DNA of 64,000 nucleotides from Rhodamnia argentea (Eukaryota > Streptophyta > Magnoliopsida > Myrtales > Myrtaceae), in contig NC_063157.1 of the NCBI RefSeq assembly GCF_020921035.1, forward strand, positions 5,824,501 to 5,888,500, read 5' to 3'. Numbering within the stretch: the stretch's first letter is position 1; every line of letters starts with the position of its first letter. The notes under the pieces are model-generated. The model did not search any database. It worked only from the letters and a program-made list of their open reading frames with translations, and was not told the origin of the DNA. The position numbers were made by a program, and so were the translations under genes. This document shows, one piece after another, positions 48,854 to 59,399 of this stretch.

Positions 48854-49658
48854 ATATGGACGTGGTTGAGTCTCCCACCGGCAACTAAGACAAAACTTCA
48901 TTTCCCTCTTGTATGATTGTGCCCGGCGGTGTACAAGAGACCTTCCTCATGGAGCGTCATTCCGAGGTCTAACTTTCCGAACTCCCATCTTTTCTTGTCA
49001 CAGTTCAGCTCACTCTATCAGGCAACATGTTTTGCTGAATATTTACGCCTTTTTTGCCAATTTTCAGTGAGATCAAGGACGATGTTTGACTGTGTGGCAT
49101 GATAAATGGCATTCATTAGTTCACTTCCAGCCTGGTGGAAACTTGCATCTGCAATTTCTAGAGCAATTAAGCTCACTCCGGTTTTCTTCTGGGGAAATTT
49201 TTGGGTATGTGTGACTCTCCTTGCTGAATTAAGAAGTTTAGATTGCGGGGTTGTTGATGATTTTCAATGAGTCACACGTCTATAGTAGAACTGGAATGCA
49301 CCTCCACATGCTGTAGTGTTTTACAGCGTTCTCTTCACAGGTCTCCTTTGCCCTTCCAAAATGTGGAAGAGGTGCAAATTTTGTCAGTTTTTGTCTTGTG
49401 AACATATTTTGCTGCTTTTCTTTTACCTGACTTCACATTTACACAGCAAGAATGGAGCTCTGCACTGATTCTTCTGAACAACTCCAAAAATTGGATTCTT
49501 CTAAACCTACCATGTGGTTTATACTGCTGTTTATTATCTCAAACTCCATTTGGCAGGTCAACGAGGTGCACGGCAAGTTTGTCGAAGCATTCAGAGACCG
49601 CTTCGAAAGGCACAAGGCATGCGTCGGCCATGCTGATCTTGAGCTGAAAATTCTTTGA
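48854..49658 (+). pseudogene. Diacylglycerol O-acyltransferase 2 (DGAT2) relic
   Basis: Separate pieces match plant DGAT2, an ER enzyme that makes triacylglycerol. They are IWTWLSLPPATKTK (48854-48895) and MIVPGGVQETFLMERHSE (48913-48966, in a different frame). Next are SRAIKLTPVFFWGNFW (about 49157-49204, then a donor site) and SPLPFQN after an acceptor (49342 on). The C-terminus is VNEVHGKFVEAFRDRFERHK to DLELKIL and TGA at 49656-49658. The exon between QETF and the RAIK segment, and the part after SPLPF, are missing or scrambled. N-terminal membrane segments and the HPHG active-site exon are not present. It is a decayed gene. Confidence 0.8.
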
Positions 49659-50802
49659 ACATAGCTTCGATTCGTTTTCATTTACTGGAGACCTTGTTTG
49701 TATGTTTCAGTCAATTTGGACTCATATAACCCTAAAGAGAGGGCAATTGGATTCACTGTACATTCCAGCATCCCATGTCCCATCTGCAACGTTGATGTTA
49801 AGTCTTGTTCCTTCTCGCTCGCTTGTGGCTTTGGGAGTAAAGAGAGAGACTTGAATGGAATCCTAAAAATCCAATATGTACACAACCTTCACAATCGATT
49901 ACGGTGGGTACTATACAGAATGTGAGTGTTTCATGCTTGGTTTGACAACGCAGTTGTGGCTTTTGCTCCTCAAGATCCTTCCAACATCGACATCTAGTTG
50001 GCCCTAGTATATCAGGGGCCTTCGAGGTGATGCAAATAGTCTCTGAATCTTCCTCTCTTGCTCACCCTGCACTCTCATGCGCAGTCTCTAATTATGCAAA
50101 ATTATAGCGATGATGGAAGTATTGCACTTAAATTGAAGGGCCGCATGAATTTTAACATGCCCGTAAATTACCCATTAACACACATGATAAATTTTTACGT
50201 ACAATGTTGTTCCAAGCCGAACTTGGACTCCATCCCTTTGGATTACACGAGTTAATGTTGCCTCAAATGATTTTTCCAAGAGCTACATCCTCTGAAGCTT
50301 CCCTTGGGGCACTCGGTCCAGGTTTACTACCTAGTATTTAAGCCTACGGCATGCCGACTGGTACATCCATGAGACCAATGTAAATCTAACGCGATATATT
50401 TACCAAATTTTTCACAATACCGGTTCGGTTGCAAGCTCTTTCGCAGTAATGTATATGAAAACTAATGTCCTAACATACCATCCTAACTTTCAAACAAACC
50501 ATGAATATAATCAGTGCCAAGATGAAACCAAGATGCACAAGCAATATCACTGCAAGCAGGCATCTACCATGATGCAAGTTCAGGTTGACAAGCTGAATAA
50601 ATGTCGTTACATGTCAATGCTGTTGCTAAAAAGGGCACGACCAAATATCTGGCTGTAAAACTTTGGCCATGCGCAATTGACGCCTAATTTCTTCCTCAAG
50701 ATCCTTCCGACAGAGATCCCAAAGGGTGAAAACATCACTTAAAATATTTTAAGTACTTCCTAAAGACAACTTCTTTTTTGCAGAATAGAGACACCACCTC
50801 CA
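49659..50802. other. No recognisable gene
   Basis: Some stretches (49930-50260) look weakly coding but contain stops, and no family was recognised. Between 50650 and 50800, where the KEN domain of the adjoining minus-strand IRE1-like pseudogene would be expected, no KEN motif was readable. Confidence 0.35.
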
Positions 50803-50899
50803 TCAAGGGTGCAGGAAATCGTCCCATCTCCTGCCACAAACATCAAAGCACGAGCCTTGTATGCAAGCAGCTACGGATGTCATCACAACTCTAGAGATA

Positions 50900-51190
50900 G
50901 AGAGAAAGGGCGAGAGTACCTTCTCCGGTTTTAGAGCATCCGTGGAGTGTGGTATCTTCACTGCTCTATCCTTGGCATCACTTAAAAAGGACCGTCTCGT
51001 CTCTGAATTAATAAGAAATGGATGTTGAAGCACCTTTGATGCCTTAGAGAGAAAGAGCGAGAGTACCTTCGCTAGTTTTGGAGCATCCGTGGAGTGCGGT
51101 ATCTTCACTGCCCTATCCTTGGCATCACCAAAAAAGGACCGTCTTGTCCCTGAATTACTGAGAAATGGATGTTGAAGCACCTCTGATGCC
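50900..51190 (-). repeat. Tandem duplication of about 145 bp inside the IRE1-like last exon
   Basis: Two units, about 50900-51043 and 51045-51190, share GAGAGAAAG-GCGAGAGTACCTTC, TATCTTCACTGC and AAATGGATGTTGAAGCACCT. Both encode VLQHPFL to STDA on the minus strand. Units have diverged by point changes, so the duplication is not recent. Confidence 0.85.
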
Positions 51191-51464
51191 TTTGGCCTGC
51201 CAGGTACTTAAAAGCAATTAACTATTGTCCAGAATGCTCAAGCAAATCAATTACATGAACAAAGCTGAGATGGACCGACTTCCTAAGTTCGAAAGCATCA
51301 ATTGGTGTCACGTCTATGACAATTAAAATTCAATTAGCTCAATGAGAGCACTCTCACCTCAATATGGGGTCCAGGTTTAGTAATCTCGATATCAAATCAT
51401 GAGCCTCAGGCATGGAGGCCAGCAAGGATAGATCCATGTTGTTGTTCATGATATTGAAGTAGGG

Positions 51465-51795
51465 TGTTACGTCTCAAGGATTGCAAGTATATTCACGGCG
51501 CAAAAACATGCCTAAACAAGGCTAAGGAGATTCACATTCCATTTATGTCGAGGATAGTAATCGGCATTAATAAGGATAGTTATCTATTAGTTTCTATCTA
51601 GAAGGATAGCCATCAATTAGTTTACATTTATCAATTAGTTTCTATCTATAATTGATATTCATATGTGTACTCGGCTATTTAAGAGGCCATTACGTTACAC
51701 TAAAGAATCAAGCAATCACAATTCTATTCCTACCTCCCTTCCTTCTTTCTCCTTCTCCCTCTTTTGTTCCTGCTATATCAACTATTCTCTTAACA
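51465..51795. mobile_element. 331-bp solo LTR inserted in an IRE1-like exon
   Basis: The element starts TGTTACGTCTC and ends CTCTTAACA. It is flanked by a perfect TAGGG duplication (51460-51464 and 51796-51800). It carries GGCTATTTAAGAGG as a promoter-like box. No second LTR is present. On both sides the IRE1-like coding sequence continues, so the insertion was into an exon. Confidence 0.85.
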
Positions 51796-53235
51796 TAGGG
51801 ATTCTTCCCAATGGATGTTTTCCACCGGTGACACAAAAGAAGAGGACACAACCAAAACCAAACATATCAATTGCCGGAATTGAAGGACGAAGATATCTAT
51901 CACGTTCTTGCCATCCTGGGGTTCCATCATCTGCAAGACACACATCAGACATCAACAAAAACATAAAAAAAAAAAAAAGGAGGAAGAAGAAGCAATCACC
52001 ATTGGGACAATGTATAGATGGATATGATAGATCCACCAGTCAATGAAGAAAGGAGACAATGGCATTAAATCTGCGTGAGCACTAACTTAGGTCAGTTCCT
52101 AAATTAGATAGCTTAGCAACTAGCGGTTTCCCCGTAATGGAGATATTTTGAGGCTTTAGGTCCCGATGGAGTAATCCCAAGTCATGCATATGGCCGAGTC
52201 CTGATACCACCTCCCTGCATAGGGTAGACATTACGAATTAAACAAACAATGCAACCAAATAGTATCTTGGCCACTCAAAATAATTGGAAACAAAATTATA
52301 TACTAAGCCATACCCCTTTATAGAGTAGAAATTACGAATTAAACAAACAATGCAACCAAATAGTATCTTAGGCTACTCAAAATCATTGGAAACAAAATTG
52401 CATATCCCGTATCAATCGCATCATCATTTACTTTATTGATGCACAAGGATTCCGTAGCATCTACCCATCTCTATCAAAAAGAGAGAATGTATGCCAATTC
52501 TACCGAAATGGGAAAACCAATCGCTACGTAATAGACAATACCCAATTGATTTCCAGGGGAAGACAGCTACAAATACAACATCTGTGCCAGCAATCTCTAT
52601 GAAATCATTCTGAATCATGTAGGCATATGTAAGCGAGGTCACTACAAATACAAATCCGAAACAGTTAGACTAATACCTCATCAGTTTCAGCAACAAGGGT
52701 GAGGGACGGCCACCATCGGTCCACAAGCTAACATCCTGCATCGTATCCCTAAGACACCTCAACCTGCTCTTATAGCTAACCATTGATGGTGAATCATCAG
52801 GCGAGACACACAAATCTGAAGAATATGAATGGGGTGAGAGTACTCGAATCAAATCATACAAGCTGCAAGTACAGCGCTCTACAGCATAATACACGAAATC
52901 CTTGTCGCCCTCAGCTGCCCAATACCGAACAATATTTGGATGTATCAACTCAGGAATTCAATAGGCAAGAGGAAGCAGATCCGCTCGGGATCGTTTGACC
53001 ACAACAGGTATGCTGTCATTGTAGAAGCCCTCGAACTCTGTGATCCCACCACTTCCCATACCGATTGCTGTATTTGATAGGAAGATCTTACCAATCCTAG
53101 TCCCCCCAGTGCCACCATCAGGAGGAAGAAATCCCTCAGCCATATCGCTTTCCGAGTCGACGAGTAGATCGCCAAGGCGAGAGAGAGAGAGAGGACAAGG
53201 GCGAGGGCGGTGCTTAGGTTACGGTTGCAGAGGGC

Positions 53236-53237
53236 GA

Positions 53238-53300
<63 letters not shown>
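53236..53300 (+). repeat. (GGCGAC)n hexanucleotide repeat
   Basis: About ten uninterrupted GGCGAC units just upstream of the IRE1-like first exon, in its presumed leader. The open frames of arginine, Asp-Gly or Ser-Pro repeats across it are a consequence of the repeat and not evidence of a gene. Confidence 0.95.
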
Positions 53301-53301
<1 letters not shown>

Positions 53302-53309
53302 GGGCGAGG

Positions 53310-54640
53310 GCCCCTCCAATACTTCGAAAGTACCGGACGTTTACCTCAAAATAATGGCCCTTTATCTTAATGCGTCGCTCACCCTTAATTATCATTTCTG
53401 TTAGCATGTCTAATTTTGGGGAATAAAAGTATATTTTCCTTTTTTATTCTTGAAATGCGGTAAAAAAAAAATTTAAAAACATAAAAACCGGAGAAAGCTA
53501 AAACTAAAGTCCTAACTTTACACATATAAACACCAGGAATAATATTTAACGAAGGAACACACGTGAATTGATCGTTATTGTCTATTTACCTAATGTTCAA
53601 CTAGTGTGAAAAATGTTGGACCAAAAAAAAAAAAAAAAACTAGTGTGAAAAATGGTTGGTGAATAAATTTACTTAAAGAAAACATAAAAAGTTATGATGC
53701 CGAAAAATAATCAACCAAAATATAATACGATCTTTTAAAATACTTTTTTTTTATTTAGCAATCATTTTTTTACGATAATCACCTTTTAAAAATACATAAT
53801 GAAAAAAGAGACATTTCGTTGACAAATTGAGATTTACACTTTTACCTTCGGGATGAGAAGTGAGAGTTGGGACTTAGCGCAGAAACGGGAATTTACTGGG
53901 GGGAATAGATCTCCGATTCAAGAGCAAAGTAAAGCGGCTTAAGTCTTAAATTTAAATATTAAGTGTCCTTTATTTAACGGCAAATTTACAATTTCGAAGA
54001 TATTTTAAAAAAAAACTACTTTTTCATCCAAAAAAAAAAAAAATACTTATATTATTTGTAAAAGTGAAAGATATGTTTCATCACTCATGAAAATTATCAA
54101 TGGCGTTAATATTCTCCTAAAAGCAATTTTTGAATTTTTTGAGTCTTTTGAGAAACAAAACGAGGTTTATAGTGGCCAACATGTGGTATCAGAGCTTTTT
54201 CATAGTTTAGATCTCAAATTTTCGGTTGCTCCCGTTGGGAGATGTATGTCTAAAAATCGAAATCGGAGATTTATGGACGATTTTACTAGAGAGCGCAAGC
54301 AATTGAATAACACAAATTATATCAATAATGCGCGGAGATTTGTGGAGGGTTATTTAGCTAATCACAAAATTGGTAATTTTCAATTAATTTACTTTTATAA
54401 TCAAAGATACGAATATTGAAGAAATCATTGTAAAGCTAGTCATTTAGCAGTTCATAAAATTTCGTTACAATTGGATGCAAATTACATTTACGGAAATTTC
54501 CAGATCAGCCTGCATTGGAAAACTGCATTTCCATTACACCAGATCATAGAAATTTGTTAGAAAGTTCAATTGTGGAGCTTTTATGTTCTAAAGGATTTAT
54601 AATTCAACACAAATGGGAGATAAGGGCTTCCTAATTGAAG
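53310..54640 (+). other. AT-rich region with a primer-binding-site-like motif and one weak open frame
   Basis: TGGTATCAGAGC at 54184-54195 is an exact match to the usual Copia primer-binding site, and CCAACA lies just before it. This could be the internal edge of an LTR, but no LTR start was found. The frame at 54087-54419 includes NARRFVEGYLANHKIGNFQL and FYNQRYEY. This vaguely resembles the F-box/FBD-type LRR region that follows a KFVE segment. The likeness is weak and no function is claimed. Confidence 0.25.
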
Positions 54641-55904
54641 TGTTGACAACATCAACTAAAACATATGGAGTAAAAATAGGATGTTCTTCATCTCTTAGCA
54701 AATAGAGAAGAGATCCTGGCGGGATTGAAGTGATTGTAGACCTTGACGGGCAGTTCCCCCGATTACCATTTTGTGGAATCGATTTTTAGCGAGCAGTTTC
54801 CGATTTCAAGGTGTGAACCGCCTACTGTGGAACCAATCATCCCTAGTAAGCACTAAGTAGAAAAGAAATTATATCCTTGCATTAGTATTATATGTGCATT
54901 TGACATCATTAAAAAAGTCGATAAGTACACATGCCATCAATCAATTTCAAGCTATAAAAGTTGAAATGATTTATTTCTCTATCCTACACGATAAGGTAAT
55001 ATGTTACTAGTCTTAGAATCATTACAGTGGAAGATGATCGTGAAGATGCTAAGATGTGAAGCAGACTCCAAATTTTATTTTGTCCAAGATATCTGTGGCA
55101 TGAAAGAATGAACTAAGTTTCAGAGATTAACAAACAAAATCAAGAACTTGACACAAAAAGAGAACGGCTCTTCCAATGAGCAAGGGAGAAGCAAGAACTT
55201 GAATCAAGTAGCCTTCGGCAACACGAAAAGATAAAAGAAAGTCTCTAAGTCCTATCACACATTTTCCTGCTAATTTGCTGCATATGCAACAGAAAGAGTT
55301 TCCAAGTTCAAAGACTAGCCTATGGATAAGCCGGATTATTAGATTTTGCAGTTCGAGATAAGCAAGACTCGTCACAAACTGGTGACTCAAGCCGATGAAT
55401 CACTTGCCATGGCAAGCCAACTTGGATTGTATCCCTTTTTCGTGCATTCATCTACTGATACTTCGAGCTACATTGTGTATACCGTTGCAAACAACAGCAT
55501 GAGAAGTGCCAAAGGAGCAACAAAGTAGTCGAACAGATACAATTTCAGAGAGATAGTCGTGAATTGTGATTCACATTGAGTTTTTACTAGCAGCTCTTTC
55601 CATTAATACTAGCTGTTCATATGACAACTGGTTACCCTTTAAACTGACCAAACTAAGCTTTCCTATCCACGTCAATCCAAGAAACACTGAGAAAATTCCA
55701 AAGTGAGGAATGAAACACAAAGGCTACAAAGCATGGTTACTGCTGAAATCATCAGTTGTTGCGTGAGAGATAATTTTCAGCCGGACTTCTCAAAGGAGAA
55801 ACCTTTGAGTGCGCATACCTGGCGAGAATCTCAGCCATTCGCTTTTCAGCGTTTTTCTTCTTCATTTCCCATATCGGGATTGCAGCAACGGCAGTCCGGA
55901 TCTC
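54641..55904. other. No recognisable gene
   Basis: AT-rich DNA with short open frames only. It lies downstream of the minus-strand coiled-coil gene and may include its 3' UTR on the right edge. Confidence 0.4.
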
Positions 55905-57804
55905 TCACATGACAGCTGATGTAGAGTTCATCATAATCTTCTGCTCAGCAACAACCCGATCTTTCGCCTTATTCTTCGACTCGAGGTCACGAGCAAGTTC
56001 AGATCTCCTAGATTGAAGCTGCACGATTTGTTCATCTATTTCTCGCACAAGAGATGACTTGGAATCTATCTGAAACTGTAATTCTCCTGCTCCCTTCTTC
56101 AGCTCACTGTACTCCCTCTTTATAGAAGAAACCCTGTCCTTGGCCTGAAGATCTTCGAAAAATTTGGTAGCCTGCTCAGCAATTCCCTTAGCGTGCAGGA
56201 AAACCTCGCCTGCTTTGGGGATTTCTTCAACCAACTTCAACTTAAGCAATTGATCGAAAGTTGAGATGGGATGGGCCGTTAGCTTCTCAACTGAATAACT
56301 AATCTCCTCCAGGCACTCTGAGGACAGCAAGCATGAGAAATCCAAGGCAAGAATGGAAGAAAGCTTCTTGCAGTGAGTAGACATTTCCTCTGCCATATCA
56401 GGACCTACATAAGTGAAAGGAGTCCGTGCCTGAGCTTCAACATTGTGCTGAGAAAGAATACGTTCCAACGACTTCAGACAGTCATCAACATCTTCTTCAC
56501 AAAATTGAGCATGAACTTCCTGGACATTTCACATATCTTGCGCCTCAAAATCCTTGGATGCATAGCAGCTGGAACCGAGACTTTGGTCAGAAGCAAAGTC
56601 CTCAAGATCAATTTGCGGATCAGAGCCATGTTCTGAAAGTCCACTTCCATCGTTTGTACCATCATCCGTTAGGGAAAACAAGTCAATTACAGACTCGTCA
56701 TTTCCGGTGCTGGCTGGAGCTGGTGTTTTGTAACTTTCTCGCGTTCTGCACCTAGGAAAGGCTTGTGACATAGCTGGTCTTGTTTTTTCCAGCATCTTGG
56801 AATTACAGGGGGCTTCTTTCATCCTCTTAGATGCAATTTCAACCGGTGGTACCTGTGGAGAGATATCTGGATGCAAATCTGCAAGTCAGAGTGATCCAAA
56901 AATAACCGGAACAACCAAGAAGTCGAACGCTATCTTAAATTTTGCTTATCTCGGCTCAGCTCGACAATCTTTGCTTGAACATAGCAACCGGTATACACTT
57001 CTCCAATGACAAAGTGATTAAGCCAGAATACATAAATAAGATCTATCACCTCTGAGAATTTAGCAAATGGGTTTTCCACCAGCAGTGGCAAATGACCGAG
57101 TCCATAAATTTTCTGAGCCTTATTGTTATGTACTATCAGTTACCTAGATTATAGAAGGCATAGTGAAACAAAGAGCAAACTTTCAGTCACATCACTTCCC
57201 CACTAGAAGAAATGCCGGAATTCATACTTGACCCAAATTCCCTTTACGGAAATAGGAGGGTCCTTGCAGAATTTTGAAACTCACCACAGAGATGAACAAC
57301 CAAGTAATCGCAAACTAGAGTTTATACAAACGTTATGACCATCAAAAAGACCTCCACGTTCAGAAACAGTGGACTTCCGAATTGACTGACAGGTCAGGAA
57401 CGACATAACCAAAACTATGTAAGACTTAATCCTCACCTTTGCTCCGGCGCTGTTCCGTAGAGGGAACCTTCCAGAGAAAAGAAGCAAATAACTCCTCAAC
57501 ATCTGCGTTGGGAAACTGCGAAGAGACGTAGCATTTGAACGAAGACTTGCTCCTAAAGCAACTACTGCCATGGACACAGAGACGCTTTGGAAGTAATAAG
57601 ACCGTCTTGATAGCAACCACAACGAAGGGTCCTGCTGCCAACCCACCAACGCCAATTATCCCCAGGATTTGGCCAATCTACGGGAGCATAAGGCAAACCT
57701 TCGCCCGTAGCATAAGGCTCGATAGGGTATGGGCAGAGACTTTTCAGCTTCATTGCCTTCTCACTCGAAACTTCATTTCCCATTACTTGCTTCTCCTTCT
57801 CCAT
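55905..57804 (-). pseudogene. Plant coiled-coil protein gene with a frameshift and one stop (possibly DUF7081 family)
   Basis: Two coding exons on the minus strand, 57804-57437 and 56852-55905, with GT-AG borders. Exon 1 begins MEKEKQVMGNEVSSEKAMKL and contains GEGLPYAPVDWPNPGDNWRW, a conserved plant motif I associate, from memory, with DUF7081 proteins. After YQDGLI the frame must move to read LLPKRLCVHGSS and QFPNADVEELFASFLWKVP. Exon 1 is 368 bp and would be in phase with exon 2 if one base were not missing. Exon 2 has an acidic middle (ESVIDLFSLTDDGTNDGSG), a TGA at 56529-56531 after FEAQDM, and then a fully open Glu/Lys-rich coiled-coil tail (about 187 residues) ending MMNSTSAVM. Apart from these two lesions the gene is well preserved. 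The function of the family is unknown to me. Confidence 0.65.
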
Positions 57805-58505
57805 GATGCTCCTGAGTTAACACGACAAGCAGCAACCTAGCAGTAAAACGCCATCTCAGACGACATAACACGTTACAGCATAATGCTAAAACTCCATACC
57901 TGAAAACATAACTAGCTCCTATCATCAAAATGTCCTAATCCCCACAGGTATTCGGTCAAAACAGGCTTTTGAAATGCCCATCCCCCGGTTCAGGAGAAAG
58001 ATTGAAACTTTAGCAAGGTAACCCCTATTATATTTCAAGTTCAGAACGCGAAGAACGATAAAATGATAAGTCAAACAACAATCCCCACAAATCTAAAGGG
58101 AGGAAGGAGTTATAGTCTGAAACATGCGGAAAAAAAAAACCTAAAAGACCAAGAAATATTCGAAAATAAACGAAAAATGCGAGTAAAAATGAGACCTTTA
58201 AAAGACTTGATGCTTATGAGGAGATGGCAGAGCCGATAAAGAACAGAGAAGATCACAGAGCCACAATCAACGTGTGCACAGAAAAAAATTTACCCACCTT
58301 GAAATGAATGCCTTTACCTCGAGACTCGGAGGTCGAAGATGGCTGAGAACTTTCTGGGTCTGTATAGCTTTCGTTTCTTGTTCACTGAAGCGTTTCTGAA
58401 AGGAGAAAGGAGGGAGATACTGTCTTATTCGTACGCCAAGCCGCAATGACCCTTTTGCCCCTGCATGTGCGTGGTCAGTGCCTTTTTTTTTTCTAGAAAA
58501 ATATA
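57805..58505 (-). other. Upstream region of the coiled-coil gene
   Basis: On the minus strand a possible non-coding first exon lies near 58310-58430 with a donor at CTCGAG|GTAAAG. A T-run (58476-58490 on the plus strand) and the start of a foldback repeat mark its outer edge. No other gene was found. Confidence 0.3.
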
Positions 58506-58886
58506 TTGGAAGTGCCACAACTTTTGTGTGACGTTCATTTGAGTGTCATAACTTTCAAAACGTTCACTTAAGTGCCATAACTTTCAAAAATTATTCACTT
58601 GAGTGCCATGTTGACGTGGACGTCGCAAAAGCCGACGTGGCTTGCCTAAAAGCTGACGTGTCTTGTCGGAAAGCTAACTTGGCTTGCTGGAAAGATGACG
58701 TGGCACCCCGGAAAGGCGATGTGGTACGCCGGAAAAGTTGCTGTAACACTCAAGTGAACGATTTTGCTCCAACGTGACACTCAAGTGAACGATTTTTGAA
58801 AGTTATGACACTTAAGTGAACGATTTGAAAGTTATGGCATTCAAGTGAACGCCGTACTGAAGTTATAGCGCTCATAATGTACTTAT
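58506..58886. repeat. Foldback element with a central array of GACGTGG units
   Basis: The left arm has three units like GTTCACTTAAGTGCCATAACTTTCAAAA. The right arm has the same units reversed, such as TTTGAAAGTTATGGCATTCAAGTGAAC. The centre (58613-58735) contains about five 21-bp units of the form GCTGACGTGGCTTGCCGGAAA. It is related to the repeat at 8735-9045. Confidence 0.8.
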
Positions 58887-59258
58887 CCCTTTTTTTTTTC
58901 CTTCTTTTTTTTGGGCTACGGCGAATTTTTAATTTGCTGTGAAGTCTGAGCAGACTCAAGGAAGGTATCATGAAGAGCATCACTACTACTAATCTCATCA
59001 ACATTTTCAATGGCACCGCCAACCCCCCCACCTTGTTGAAAGCTTTCCTTTGTGACACTTTGGGCGCTATAAGACACTAGTGTTCACCATTGTTTCCTCA
59101 GTTCTGGTAACAATGGTAATTCTCTTTTCCACACATGCTAGCATCTCCACATCTATATGACTCGCTCTTCTTAGGTAACAAGTACACATTTAAGTTTGAT
59201 TTCAAACTACGTCAGCCGCAAGTCCAAAGATGCATATAGACGTGGAGAGAAGAGCAAG

Positions 59259-59399
59259 ACATGCCCCAAATCTAATGCGTGGCAAATGGCTTTCCTCCTA
59301 AGTGGGTTTGGTTTGCTAGTGATTGGTGCTGCTTGTATTAGACCATGTAATCTAGCACCTGGTGTCGATCAGTTCAACCCCAATACAAAATCCGAAAGG
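59259..59399 (+). pseudogene. Exon fragment of an NPF (NRT1/PTR) transporter gene
   Basis: The plus strand reads NAWQMAFLLSGFGLLVIGAA, then CIRPCNLAPGVDQFNPNT. This is the conserved second to third transmembrane region of plant NPF proteins, membrane carriers of nitrate, peptides or hormones. The usual GGIRPCNLAFGADQF has changes (Gly to Ala/Cys, Phe to Pro) that would be hard to tolerate. The piece ends at a Copia LTR at 59400 in mid-exon. No other NPF exon is in the window. Confidence 0.8.

Larger units (their letters stand above)
50803..53143 (-). pseudogene. IRE1-like kinase pseudogene without a luminal domain
   Basis: Minus-strand exons are 53143-52677, 52214-52087, 51930 to about 51358 (split by a solo LTR) and 51196-50803. 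The first reads IGKIFLSNTAIGMGSGGITE (N-lobe strand and Gly loop), IPVVVKRS (the Lys), then a TGA, then HPNIVRYWAAEGDKDFVYYA. The second has HRDLKPQNISI but SNLG in place of the usual DFG or DMG. The third has GTPGWQERDR, FGFGCVLFFCVTGGKHP and, after the LTR, HDLISRLLNLDP. The fourth has PKASEVLQHPFLSNSGTRRS in two tandem copies. In plants IRE1 is an ER stress sensor with a luminal domain, a membrane helix, and a kinase/RNase. This copy starts directly with the kinase. There is no KEN RNase domain left. The stop, the LTR and the tandem duplication make it a pseudogene. Confidence 0.8.

Noticed and set aside
53210..53404. Arginine-rich open frame and the matching Asp-Gly and Ser-Pro frames
   Set aside because: All are produced by the GGCGAC repeat read in different frames.
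54184..54195. A Copia element anchored on TGGTATCAGAGC
   Set aside because: The 12-base match is exact, but no LTR boundaries, target duplication or gag similarity were found around it, so no element is called.
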